Shown in pieces: positions 6,899 through 13,368 of a stretch of DNA of 21,929 nucleotides. The position numbers were made by a program, and so were the translations under genes. The notes under the pieces were generated by a model that searched no databases, was not told where the DNA came from, and saw only the letters and a list, made by a program, of their open reading frames with translations. How positions within the stretch are numbered: position 1 is the first letter of the stretch; each line of letters begins with the position of its first letter. The stretch covers positions 1 to 21,929 of IMG/VR virus record IMGVR_UViG_3300033997_000237. One strand, 5' to 3'. Origin of the DNA: a virus.

Positions 6899-7600
6899 TC
6901 AGGCGGCGATGGGCTTCAAATAGCCAAGGTCGATCAGGCGTCGGGTCAGCCACTGCTGACCTTTGCCGGTCACCATGGGCGTGAAGGTGGGGACGGTCTC
7001 ATCGTTGTGGGTGCGGGTGCCCTCCTTGACGGTGAAGTACCCACGCTCGATGTAGTCCTGAAACGGCAGGTTGTGCCGGTTCCCGCCGCTCATCAAGATG
7101 CGATGATCGCGCAACGCCCGAAACAGCACGTTCTGGCCGAGCCCGACAGCGCGGGCGTAGTTGCCGATATTGACGCCCTTGTCGTCACCGGCAACGCGAT
7201 CGGCAAATGCCACCTTGGGCGCCTGCACTGCCAGCAGGTGGTTTTTCTGTTCCACCTCCAGCGCAAGGCGTCCGGCCTCAAGCAGCGCGGCGGCATAGGT
7301 CTGCGGGATCTGCGGCCCCTGCTGGGATTCCAGCTCCTGCCAGCGCTTGATGATCGCCATCCGCAGGGCGGCACTGTAGCCAGCAACCAGGCAGAGGGAT
7401 TCTTCCTTGGTCAGCAAAAGGCACGGCTGGGTGCGACCTCTGCCGTCTTTGTAATCGGCTGGCTTTTCAGCCGATTGAATTTCGACCAGCATTTTGCGGA
7501 TATCGGCCAGAACGTTCTTGTGCTCTTTCCCTGTCAGTTCAGCGATCTCAACGCTGCTCATGGTCTGGTCGTTGTTGTTGATAAGGCTCAGATTGGTCAT
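6899..7600 (-). CDS. Rha-family phage regulatory protein with KilA-C-like domain
   Basis: A 233-residue protein. Residues 13-95 match the Rha (pRha) domain: SSVEIAELTGKEHKNVLADIRKML...YKDGRGRTQPCLLLTKEESLCLVAGYSAALRMAIIKRWQELE. Residues 120-230 form a KilA-C/ANT antirepressor-type domain (VGLGQNVLFRALRDHRILM...NLPFQDYIERGYFTVKEGT...VTGKGQQWLTRRLIDLGYL). These proteins are early phage regulators or antirepressors. In P22-type phages, a Rha protein interferes with growth in hosts lacking integration host factor. The start is set by the AGGACCCAAGACC leader touching ATG 7600. It is second in the minus-strand operon, where its product would act soon after induction. Confidence 0.88.
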   Translation of the reverse strand: MTNLSLINNNDQTMSSVEIAELTGKEHKNVLADIRKMLVEIQSAEKPADYKDGRGRTQPCLLLTKEESLCLVAGYSAALRMAIIKRWQELESQQGPQIPQTYAAALLEAGRLALEVEQKNHLLAVQAPKVAFADRVAGDDKGVNIGNYARAVGLGQNVLFRALRDHRILMSGGNRHNLPFQDYIERGYFTVKEGTRTHNDETVPTFTPMVTGKGQQWLTRRLIDLGYLKPIAA

Positions 7601-7633
7601 GGTCTTGGGTCCTGTGGATGGTTGGGCGACTGG

Positions 7634-7864
7634 TTAGGCCGCTTGGTTGGGTTGATAACGACCGGCAGCCCTCACCTCATCAGGCGAATAAGTCCCGCCA
7701 GACAGGTCGCTGATGATCTCGGAGTAATTCGTCTCCCCGGTAAATTCAGTGCGGGGAAGACAGTCGCGAGCCAGCCACTTGTATACCGCGCGCGGGCTAA
7801 TCTTCGCCGCCTTGGCGATATGGATGACTCCGCAATGGGAGATAATGGTCTTGAACGATGACAT
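7634..7864 (-). CDS. Cro-like / YdaS-family repressor
   Basis: A 76-residue protein with a helix-turn-helix at about 11-35 (GVIHIAKAAKISPRAVYKWLARDCLP), then RTEFTGETNYSEIIS and YSPDEVR, the layout of YdaS/Cro-type proteins encoded opposite a CI repressor. It should bind the same operators as CI and shut off CI during lytic growth. AAGGAGG at 7871-7877 is placed six bases before ATG 7864, and a promoter with the correct spacing lies upstream in the divergent gap. In the E. coli Rac prophage, YdaS has been called a toxin; here the promoter-proximal place favours the Cro role. Confidence 0.8.
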   Translation of the reverse strand: MSSFKTIISHCGVIHIAKAAKISPRAVYKWLARDCLPRTEFTGETNYSEIISDLSGGTYSPDEVRAAGRYQPNQAA

Positions 7865-7887
7865 GATATGCCTCCTTGATGTACTCG

Positions 7888-7910
7888 CAGTTCATAATAA
7901 ACGTGAACTG
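7888..7910. promoter_or_regulatory. Operator candidate: 23-bp inverted repeat over the PR -10 box
   Basis: Perfect 7-bp arms CAGTTCA (7888-7894) and TGAACTG (7904-7910) flank a 9-bp AT-rich centre. The repeat covers the -10 box of the minus-strand promoter, the expected place for a CI/Cro operator. Confidence 0.65.
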
Positions 7911-7922
7911 ATTGAGACTCAA
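7894..7922 (-). promoter_or_regulatory. Promoter for the cro-like operon (PR equivalent)
   Basis: On the minus strand, TTGAGT (complement of 7917-7922) and TATTAT (complement of 7894-7899) are separated by exactly 17 bp, and the start codon of the cro-like gene follows 30 bases later with a strong Shine-Dalgarno. Each box differs from the sigma-70 consensus by only one base. The -10 box sits inside the inverted repeat described next, so repressor binding would block it. Confidence 0.75.
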
Positions 7923-7939
7923 GATATCGTTACGATTGA
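7912..7939. promoter_or_regulatory. Second operator candidate and possible CI promoter
   Basis: Two perfect 11-bp palindromes are adjacent: TTGAGACTCAA (7912-7922), which overlaps the minus-strand -35 box, and ATCGTTACGAT (7926-7936). They do not share the arms of the 23-bp repeat, so they may serve Cro or a different protein. On the plus strand TACGAT (7931-7936) could be a -10 box placing transcription start at or next to the CI ATG. The matching -35 (CTGATT, 7908-7913) is weak, which fits a PRM-type promoter needing activation. Confidence 0.4.
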
Positions 7940-7943
7940 ACCC

Positions 7944-8621
7944 ATGGTACAAACTAACGATGAAAGGGCAGCCTTCGCCCAGCGACTCCAAAAAGCAGCT
8001 AACGCTGCTGGCCTGCCAAGTCGTGGCCGAGGCGCAAAAATAGCCCAACACCTCGGGGTCACCCCAAAGGCCGTCAGCAAATATTTTAATGCTGAGGCCA
8101 TCCCTGCGCGTGACACCATGATCGCCCTGGCCAACATGCTCGGGGTGTCGGTTTCCTGGCTTCAATACGGTGAATCGGAATTGGAGTTAATGACCCGCAC
8201 ACCGCAGCGGCTGATCCCAGTGCTCGATTACGTTCAGGCGGGCGCCTGGACGGAGGCTTGCGGGGCCACTGATATTGATGGCAGCACCGAATACATCTAT
8301 GCGGATCCACGAATGGGGAAAAATGCGTTTGCCCTGCGCGTCAAAGGCGACAGCATGTTGCCAGAGATCCGCCCCGGCGATGTTGTGCTCATTGACCCAG
8401 ACGCAAGCCCCCGCCCCGGGGAGTTTGTGGTTGCCAAGAACGGCAACGGCGAGGCCACGATCAAACAATACCGCCCACGCGGAGTGAATGATAAGGGTCA
8501 GGAGTGGTTCGAGCTGGCACCGCTCAATGATGTATTCCCAACCATGAGATCAGACCTGCAAACGATCCAGTTGATTGGCGTCGTGGTGGAGCATCGGCGC
8601 AGCACCAGAAAGGCGTTATAA
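7944..8621 (+). CDS. cI: CI-type phage repressor (HTH + S24 peptidase)
   Basis: A 225-residue LexA-like repressor from ATG 7944. Residues 8-76 hold an HTH (GRGAKIAQHLGVTPKAVSKYFNAEAIPARDTMIALANMLGVSVSWL). The C-terminal S24 domain has the Ala-Gly cleavage site in VQAG (A99-G100), catalytic Ser137 in KGDSMLP and Lys174 in EATIKQY. It should hold the prophage silent and self-cleave when RecA is activated by DNA damage. No Shine-Dalgarno is visible upstream, so the message may be leaderless, as lambda cI is when made from PRM. The frame is open further upstream to 7749, but that part overlaps the cro-like gene and operators and lacks repressor features. Confidence 0.92.
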   Translation: MVQTNDERAAFAQRLQKAANAAGLPSRGRGAKIAQHLGVTPKAVSKYFNAEAIPARDTMIALANMLGVSVSWLQYGESELELMTRTPQRLIPVLDYVQAGAWTEACGATDIDGSTEYIYADPRMGKNAFALRVKGDSMLPEIRPGDVVLIDPDASPRPGEFVVAKNGNGEATIKQYRPRGVNDKGQEWFELAPLNDVFPTMRSDLQTIQLIGVVVEHRRSTRKAL

Positions 8622-8639
8622 GCAATAGGGAGGAACCCC

Positions 8640-9344
8640 ATGCAGATGGAAGACGTGCTCACGCTATTGGGTTTGGCAGGGGGTATTTACTGGCTGGTCA
8701 ACAACCGAACAAAAGCCAGCACACGCGAAACAATCACCGAGCGGAAAACAATACTCACTGACTCGGGCTCAATCACCTACGAACGCCAGCGGGAAATAGA
8801 CTCCAAGCAGATGGCGATCATGCGAGAGGGGGTACGTCAGTTTGAAAAAAGCAAAAACGTCACCCCCGTCAATACCGAGCCCCAGCAAGCGATAATCAAC
8901 CGCGACACGGCCACCCATCTCACCGCTATCGCCAGCACAAAGGCCAATATCCCGGTGGCAACCCACAAACCTATCCAGCAACAACCCATTGAGCGGCCTG
9001 CCCCTCAACCACCAACGACAGTAACCCGCACAACCTACAGCGTGATTGATGAACCCCCAGCCAAGGGTGTTGTGATCGAGGCGATAAAAACTACCCCACA
9101 ATCAGTCAAACGCTGCCCTAAGTGCCGGAAAACCAAGCCCACCCCTTCGTTCCGCTCCAACTCAAACACCCCGGACGGCCTGACAAAATGGTGTATCGAC
9201 TGCATGACCTCGCCAGGCGAAGAGCGCCATTATAAGATTTGCCCTAAGTGCGGTATGCGCCGCCTGAAAACAAACTTTGAAGAAAATAAGAACAGGCCTG
9301 ATAAGCTAACCAAATGGTGCCGTTACTGTCTGAATCGCAAGTAG
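8640..9344 (+). CDS. Membrane-anchored protein with two zinc-finger repeats (CI-linked moron)
   Basis: A 234-residue protein starting 18 bases after cI with Shine-Dalgarno GGGAGG. Residues 6-20 (VLTLLGLAGGIYWLV) are a short hydrophobic N-terminal anchor. A charged helical stretch (25-72) follows, then a Pro/Thr/Gln-rich linker (75-155) likely disordered. The C-terminus has two copies of one module: CPKCRKTK...F...DGLTKWCIDC (159-188) and CPKCGMRRLKTNF...DKLTKWCRYC (201-230), each with two CxxC pairs for one zinc. Such fingers occur at the front of some phage HNH proteins, but no HNH follows here. Codon use is less GC-rich than in the recombination genes. Being cotranscribed with cI and closed by a terminator, it is probably made in the lysogen, as superinfection-exclusion or defence morons are. 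Function is unknown. Confidence 0.75.
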   Translation: MQMEDVLTLLGLAGGIYWLVNNRTKASTRETITERKTILTDSGSITYERQREIDSKQMAIMREGVRQFEKSKNVTPVNTEPQQAIINRDTATHLTAIASTKANIPVATHKPIQQQPIERPAPQPPTTVTRTTYSVIDEPPAKGVVIEAIKTTPQSVKRCPKCRKTKPTPSFRSNSNTPDGLTKWCIDCMTSPGEERHYKICPKCGMRRLKTNFEENKNRPDKLTKWCRYCLNRK

Positions 9345-9357
9345 CCACGACCCCACC

Positions 9358-9383
9358 AAAAGCCGCGCAATGCGGCTTTTTTT
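9358..9383 (+). terminator. Rho-independent terminator of the cI operon
   Basis: A perfect 9-bp stem AAAAGCCGC / GCGGCTTTT (9358-9366, 9372-9380) with loop GCAAT, followed by more T residues to 9383. It lies 14 bases after the stop of the zinc-finger protein and separates lysogenic transcription from the next operon. Confidence 0.9.
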
Positions 9384-9689
9384 ATGCCCGCAGAAAAGCG
9401 CCCACAGAAAGAGCGAAAAAAAACTTGCATTAAATGAACCGCTAGTACACCATAAACCACATCAGGTACACGTTGTACTGAGCACCACCAGGGCGACAGC
9501 ATCGACCGGTAGCCAGACGTAACAAATTCAGTACCACCCGGCAACAGGACCCAGCCCCAACCAGGGCAGCAGTGAAGCGCCTGACCAGCGCGTAAGAACG
9601 ACAAAGCCCGCACAAGGCGGGCTTCGAAGGACCGGGTACCACCCGGTCAGTGAAAGCCGAGGGACCAACCCCAGCAATCAGGACCCAGC
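9384..9689 (+). promoter_or_regulatory. Leader of the recombination operon (PL-equivalent region)
   Basis: No gene longer than a few codons is convincing here. TTGCAT at 9425-9430 is a possible -35 box, but no good -10 follows at 17 bp, so the promoter is not securely placed. A 13-bp palindrome with arms GTACA/TGTAC around CGT lies at 9466-9478, with a related GTACAC at 9445-9450, a likely operator. GTACCACCCGG occurs twice (about 9531 and 9635). Two adjacent hairpins follow: AAGCCCGC/GCGGGCTT (9604-9624) and GACCGGGT/ACCCGGTC (9630-9648). AGGACC-type leaders lie at 9546-9555, about 9661-9670 and 9680-9689, and only the last touches a start codon. Confidence 0.5.
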
Positions 9690-9749
9690 ATGACGAATCA
9701 ACTGGGAATTAGCGAGGACCACCCGCTAACAACGGAGACTGTATCATGA
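9690..9749 (+). CDS. Possible 19-codon leader peptide
   Basis: ATG 9690 directly follows an AGGACCCAGC leader. The frame gives MTNQLGISEDHPLTTETVS and stops by ATGA overlap with the next gene. The leader plus the overlap suggest real translation, perhaps to couple the 81-residue protein. At 19 residues, coding status is uncertain. Confidence 0.4.
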   Translation: MTNQLGISEDHPLTTETVS

Positions 9750-9991
9750 CCAGACGCCTTTTTTCCAGAGCCGCGAAAAGCGCCGACCAGATCGTTGCCG
9801 CCATCGCCGACCGCCTGAACGGCAACGCCGCCCGCCGCCGAACCATCAAGCAACGCTTGACGGTTGCCATGATGGCCACCGAGCGGCACCAGATTGTTGC
9901 AGCCCGCGCAGCCCAGAAGCGCACCAACGGCCTCACCACGAGTAACAACCTTCTCAAATGGCGCGCTGAGTTCCACCGCCACTCAGTCTGA
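9746..9991 (+). CDS. Small basic protein, first gene of the PL-type operon (81 aa)
   Basis: An 81-residue, strongly basic protein (MTRRLFSRAAKSADQ at the N-terminus, then NAARRRTIKQR and ARAAQKRTN). It is predicted to be mostly helical with no membrane segment. It is the first substantial gene after the leader, the place lambda reserves for the N antiterminator, and an rRNA-type boxA begins about 100 bases after its stop. An arginine-rich RNA-binding antiterminator is therefore one reading, but N proteins share little sequence and the basic stretch is not at the very N-terminus. I do not recognise a family. Start fixed by ATGA overlap and GGAG eight bases upstream. Confidence 0.6.
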   Translation: MTRRLFSRAAKSADQIVAAIADRLNGNAARRRTIKQRLTVAMMATERHQIVAARAAQKRTNGLTTSNNLLKWRAEFHRHSV

Positions 9992-10030
9992 TATCCCGGG
10001 TCTGGCGCTTCCCTGATAGCGCCGTAGCCA

Positions 10031-10543
10031 AAGCCTCTTTCTCAAGCACCGCAAGGATGCTTTGGCTTCGCTCACGCCAAATTCGGCTGGGCCTGCTCTT
10101 TAACAACCTGGAACCGGCTCACAACCACCAATCCCGATGCCGGTAGGGATGCGCCGATACCCCGTTAAAACCGGAAAGCGGCGTGTGAAAGTGAACGATT
10201 TATCACTCGACTATTGCGACATCAACACAACAGGGAGTGCGAACGATGTAACCGACAGCCGTTAGAAGCGGCCAATCCATGCGCCAGTAATGATGGCGCC
10301 CCGAGTTCTCCGCGTGGGAAACCAGCTTTGCATCTGGTTAGGGTCAATAAACCAAGTGGCATGGGTAGAGCAGTCCACAAATCTGGGGTGGACACCTGTT
10401 ATTAGCGGCGATAGCGCGACAGCACGGACGGCTTACCAGAAGGCGCCGGATGACGTAACCGGCAACCCGCTGGCAACAGCGGGTATCCCAAGGCGGCTCC
10501 GGTGGAGCTGGCAACACCATAGCGTCGAAGCTGTGGCCGCCTT
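10031..10543 (+). ncRNA. Structured leader RNA with rRNA-type boxA (candidate antitermination RNA)
   Basis: About 580 bases separate the 81-residue gene from the next supported start. TGCTCTTTAACAA at 10094-10106 is the boxA of bacterial rRNA leaders, the NusB/S10 recruitment site. Upstream, AAGCACC-GCAA-GG(A)TGCTT (10044-10062) forms a GNRA-loop hairpin inside a larger stem AAGCC/GGCTT (10031-10035, 10064-10068). Downstream come GCGCCA/TGGCGC (10281-10299), AACCAG/CTGGTT (10320-10339), GTCCAC/GTGGAC (10373-10393), GCCGG/CCGGC (10445-10463), ACCCGCTG-GCAA-CAGCGGGT (10465-10484) and AAGGCGGC/GCCGCCTT (10490-10543). Every arm listed is perfect except the bulged A in the first. Frames at 10214 and 10290 lack a ribosome site. 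Role (nut-like, put-like or a separate small RNA) is inference. Confidence 0.5.
10094..10106 (+). promoter_or_regulatory. boxA antitermination element
   Basis: TGCTCTTTAACAA is identical to the core boxA of enterobacterial rRNA operons. It is on the coding strand of the operon, between the first gene and the recombination genes, and follows a GNRA-loop hairpin, the boxB-boxA order of rRNA leaders. Confidence 0.75.
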
Positions 10544-10570
10544 CGGATAAACCACCACAGGACCCAGACC

Positions 10571-10762
10571 ATGAAAAATCTGACCGAAGCCCAGGTGATG
10601 GGCTTTCGCGGCGCGATGGTGCCACCCACCCGCCGCAAATATGACGTAGATGCCGCCCCATCCGCCGAGCAAAAGCGGATGGCCAAGACCAAAGCCACTA
10701 CCCGCCGCGCCATCGAGAAGTATCACGAAGCGCTCGCCCTCCGTCGTGAAATGGAGCTCTAG
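10571..10762 (+). CDS. Small hypothetical protein (63 aa)
   Basis: A 63-residue basic protein beginning MKNLTEAQVMGFRG. AGGACCCAGACC (10559-10570) abuts its ATG. It contains a charged helical C-terminal half (EQKRMAKTKATTRRAIEKYHEALALRREMEL) and no recognisable motif. It is the first gene after the structured leader RNA and ends two bases before the next ATG. Its function is unknown. Small basic genes of this kind are common ahead of recET in prophages. Confidence 0.65.
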   Translation: MKNLTEAQVMGFRGAMVPPTRRKYDVDAAPSAEQKRMAKTKATTRRAIEKYHEALALRREMEL

Positions 10763-10764
10763 CC

Positions 10765-11130
10765 ATGACCAATGAAACCACCCTGCTCGCCCTGCTGGAG
10801 AGCCAGGAGGCCGAGGCCAACGCCAAGGCCGAGTGGGTCGCCGAGTGGATCGCGGCCAACCGTCCCCTGCTACTGGCCGGGGAACTCGATACCGACCTGT
10901 CCACCCTGCTGGCCGAGGTGAACCACGACCAGGGCCTGCAGCTCAACCAGGCGATGTTCCTGCTGATGACCGAGGGCGATCCTGCCCCGCTGATGCAGCT
11001 CACCAAGCAGTTGATGGACGCTGCCCTGGCCGCCCTGGCCAAGGAAGCATGGGGTTATCACCTCGCCGCCCTGCACGACGCCATGAGCGAGGACCAATGG
11101 GAGCAGTACCAGCACAGGAGTGCAGCATGA
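10765..11130 (+). CDS. Hypothetical acidic helical phage protein (121 aa)
   Basis: A 121-residue, acidic, apparently all-helical protein (MTNETTLLALLESQEAEANAKAEW...). There are no cysteines, HTH or membrane segment. It starts two bases after the previous stop and ends with an ATGA overlap into the next gene, so the three small genes ahead of recE form a coupled block. I do not recognise the family. An accessory role for the exonuclease/annealase pair is only a guess from position. Confidence 0.65.
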   Translation: MTNETTLLALLESQEAEANAKAEWVAEWIAANRPLLLAGELDTDLSTLLAEVNHDQGLQLNQAMFLLMTEGDPAPLMQLTKQLMDAALAALAKEAWGYHLAALHDAMSEDQWEQYQHRSAA

Positions 11131-11522
11131 AAACCACAGAAACGGGCATTTTAACGCTGGTGCGAGATCACGCCTTCTGGGCCGATGAGGTTAGCAGGCT
11201 AAAGGCGCTGGGTTCTGATGCTTATTCTCGGTGCAAAAGCGTTGATACAGCTGGGGAGGGAAGTAACTTTCACTCCTTTGGCACTCCATGCCTCGAGACG
11301 GTTGTGAATGAATACCGGTCACTAAAACAAGACCCTTACGAATGCATTGAGTTCGAAGAGTTCTATCGGGAGTGCGTCGATAAGGATGAGGTTTGTTGCT
11401 GGTGCCAGAAAGTGCGCGAGTACAAATTGAAGCGAGTCAGGGCGAGGGTGAGGCTTGGCCAAATTAGAAGCGCCATCACTCGCATAGGTCGCAGACTGAC
11501 AGCAGAAGGAGGTCCACTATGA
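11127..11522 (+). CDS. Hypothetical phage protein with Cys cluster (131 aa)
   Basis: A 131-residue protein from ATG 11127 (MKTTETGILTL), set by the ATGA overlap with the previous gene. A longer frame to 10833 is a shadow. The central part has ECVDKDEVCCWCQKVREYK with several cysteines (89-93), followed by a very basic helix (LKRVRARVRLGQIRSAITRIGRR), the look of a nucleic-acid-binding tail. The first two thirds are visibly less GC-rich than the neighbours, suggesting separate acquisition. The stop overlaps recE by ATGA. Function unknown. Confidence 0.7.
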   Translation: MKTTETGILTLVRDHAFWADEVSRLKALGSDAYSRCKSVDTAGEGSNFHSFGTPCLETVVNEYRSLKQDPYECIEFEEFYRECVDKDEVCCWCQKVREYKLKRVRARVRLGQIRSAITRIGRRLTAEGGPL

Positions 11523-12364
11523 ACGCCATCGCCGACACCTCCGCCGCGCACCCGCTGGGTCGGGTGTTCGGCCTCTCCAACGAGGAGTACCACGCAGGCC
11601 CCGGGGTCAGCAAAAGCCAGCTCGACCAGATCGCCGAGAGCCCGGCAACTTACATCTGGGCCAAGAATGCCCCGCTCGACCAGGAGAAACTCAAGGCCTT
11701 CGACATGGGCAGCGCCATCCACTGCCTGCTGCTGGAGCCCGACGAGTTCAAAGACCGCTTCATCATCGCCCCACCGTTCAACCGCCGCACCAATGCCGGC
11801 AAGGCAGAAGAGGCCGAGTTCCTGGCCAGCTGCGCAGAGCTGGGCAAGACGGTGATGGATGCCGAGGAGGGACGCAAGCTCTACCTAATGCGCGACAGCG
11901 TGATGGCCCACCCGGACGCACGCTGGCTGCTGGAGCAGGAAGGGCACAGCGAGGCCTCCTTCTACTGGATTGACCCCCAGACCCAGGAGCTGTGCCGGAT
12001 CCGCCCCGACCGCCACCTGAGCAATCACCCCATCATGATCGACGTGAAGTCGGTGGACGATATGGGGCGCTTCGAGCGCCATGTCGAGGACTTCCGCTAC
12101 CACGTGCAGGATGCCATGTACTCCGAAGGCTTCCACCGGGTGATGGGCGAGGAGCCGGAATTCGTCTTTCTGGCTGTCAGCACCAGCGTGAACTGTGGCC
12201 GCTACCCGGTGCGGGTGCGCCCCCTGACGGATGACTGGAAGGATGCAGGCAAGGACCTGTTCCGCCGCGACCTCCATCGCTTCCACGACTGCCGGGTCAA
12301 CAACGACTGGCACGACTTCAAACCCCTCCAGCGCCCAGCCTGGGCGACAAGGAAAGCAGCATGA
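11519..12364 (+). CDS. RecE-like exodeoxyribonuclease VIII (PD-(D/E)XK)
   Basis: A 281-residue protein matching the C-terminal nuclease domain of RecE. Visible elements: LSNEEYHAGPGVSKSQLDQI (19-38), FDMGSAIHCLLLEP with H68 (61-74), E145 in SEASFYW, CRIRPDR with D164, IMIDVKSVDD with D175 and K177, and the YHVQDAMYSEGF helix with H195 and Q197. It digests the 5' strand of double-stranded ends, leaving 3' tails for the RecT partner next door. It lacks the long N-terminal extension of Rac RecE, as is normal for compact phage forms. Translational coupling by ATGA exists on both sides. Confidence 0.92.
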   Translation: MNAIADTSAAHPLGRVFGLSNEEYHAGPGVSKSQLDQIAESPATYIWAKNAPLDQEKLKAFDMGSAIHCLLLEPDEFKDRFIIAPPFNRRTNAGKAEEAEFLASCAELGKTVMDAEEGRKLYLMRDSVMAHPDARWLLEQEGHSEASFYWIDPQTQELCRIRPDRHLSNHPIMIDVKSVDDMGRFERHVEDFRYHVQDAMYSEGFHRVMGEEPEFVFLAVSTSVNCGRYPVRVRPLTDDWKDAGKDLFRRDLHRFHDCRVNNDWHDFKPLQRPAWATRKAA

Positions 12365-13338
12365 GCAACATCACCAGCCTCAAACAGCAGGCGGCCGATA
12401 ACTTCGCCGCCCAGTTCCCCATCCTCGTCCAGCGTGGCATCGACGAGCCGACCTGGAACGCCCTGTGCAACACCATCTACCCGGGTGCCAACCCCGATTC
12501 GGTGGTCATGGCCATCGACTACTGCAAGGCGCGCGGCCTGGACATCCTGCTCAAGCCGGTCCACCTCGTCCCCATGCAGGTGACCGATGCCCGCACCAAG
12601 GAGAAGGTATGGCGTGATGTGCCGATACCCGGGATCGGCATGTACCGGATCCAGGCCGATCGCTCCGGCAACTACGCAGGTGCCGACGAACCCGTGTTCG
12701 GGCCGGATGTGACCGAGGAGTTCCAAGACCCCTACAACCAGAGCGCCAAGATCAAGGTCACCTACCCGCAGTGGTGCAAGTACACCGTCTACAAGATGGT
12801 CAATGGCCAGCGGGTTGCCTTCCGCGCCATGGAACGCTGGAAGGAAAACTACGCCACCCAGAGCGGCAAGACCGAATGCCCCAACGCCATGTGGCGCAAG
12901 CGATCCTACGCCCAACTCGCCAAGTGCACCGAGGCGCAGGCGCTGCGCAAGGCCTGGCCGGAGATCGGCAGCGAGCCCATCGCCGAGGAGATGGAGGGCA
13001 AGGAGATCATCATCAACGAGATCCCAGGCAACCAGCCACAGCAGACTTCCCCAGCGAAGAGCCGCACCCTGGATGCCATCCGCAGCCAGAGCACCGAATC
13101 GGTCACCCTGGAACATGAGCAGATGGCCGAACCCGCCCAAGCGGACCACGCCAACGCCTACGCCGACCACTGTGCCGCCATAGAGGGATCCAGCGATACC
13201 GCCGAGTGGCAGCAGGCCTACACCACCGCCTGGACCTGGGCCAACGAAACCGGCGACCAGAACATCATCGCAGGTATCAAGCAGATCGCCGGCGAGCGCA
13301 AGAAGCAGCTCAGTGCCGGGAACGGCGCCCAGCAATAA
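12361..13338 (+). CDS. RecT/Bet-family single-strand annealing protein
   Basis: A 325-residue phage recombination protein of the Redbeta/RecT superfamily. The core covers residues 20-215: FPILVQRGIDEPTWNALCNTIYPGA, MAIDYCKARGLDILLKPVHLVPM, IPGIGMYRIQADRSGNYAG, AKIKVTYPQWCKYTVYKMVNGQRVAF and MWRKRSYAQLAKCTEAQALRKAWPE. The C-terminal 100 residues are a flexible linker and a short helical domain, where relatives contact host SSB or the exonuclease. It anneals complementary strands produced by the RecE-like enzyme, whose stop overlaps its start by ATGA. A terminator-like hairpin lies just after its stop. Confidence 0.93.
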   Translation: MSNITSLKQQAADNFAAQFPILVQRGIDEPTWNALCNTIYPGANPDSVVMAIDYCKARGLDILLKPVHLVPMQVTDARTKEKVWRDVPIPGIGMYRIQADRSGNYAGADEPVFGPDVTEEFQDPYNQSAKIKVTYPQWCKYTVYKMVNGQRVAFRAMERWKENYATQSGKTECPNAMWRKRSYAQLAKCTEAQALRKAWPEIGSEPIAEEMEGKEIIINEIPGNQPQQTSPAKSRTLDAIRSQSTESVTLEHEQMAEPAQADHANAYADHCAAIEGSSDTAEWQQAYTTAWTWANETGDQNIIAGIKQIAGERKKQLSAGNGAQQ

Positions 13339-13343
13339 CCAAC

Positions 13344-13368
13344 AAGGCCCGCTCACTGCGGGCCTTTT
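13344..13368 (+). terminator. Intercistronic terminator-like hairpin after the annealase gene
   Basis: AAGGCCCGC / GCGGGCCTT (13344-13352, 13358-13366) with loop TCACT, then TTTT in total at 13365-13368. It sits inside the operon, eight bases before the next AGGACC leader, so it could attenuate downstream transcription unless polymerase is antiterminated. Confidence 0.7.

Noticed and set aside
7926-7936. Reading the palindrome as a copy of the main operator
   Set aside because: Its arms (ATCGT/ACGAT) differ from CAGTTCA and its centre is one base, so it is listed only as a second type of site.
9384-9437. A 17-codon frame (MPAEKRPQKERKKTCIK) after the cI terminator
   Set aside because: Begins in the terminator T tract, has no ribosome site, and covers the potential promoter.
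10246-10251. Start codon followed at once by a stop (ATGTAA) after GGGAG
   Set aside because: Minimal start-stop elements exist, but one hexamer in 500 bases is expected by chance and nothing else supports a role.
10290-10550. Open frame of 86 codons within the structured leader
   Set aside because: No ribosome site or AGGACC leader before its ATG, odd composition (many Trp, Thr, no domain pattern), and the DNA is dominated by perfect inverted repeats. It remains the main alternative to the leader-RNA reading.
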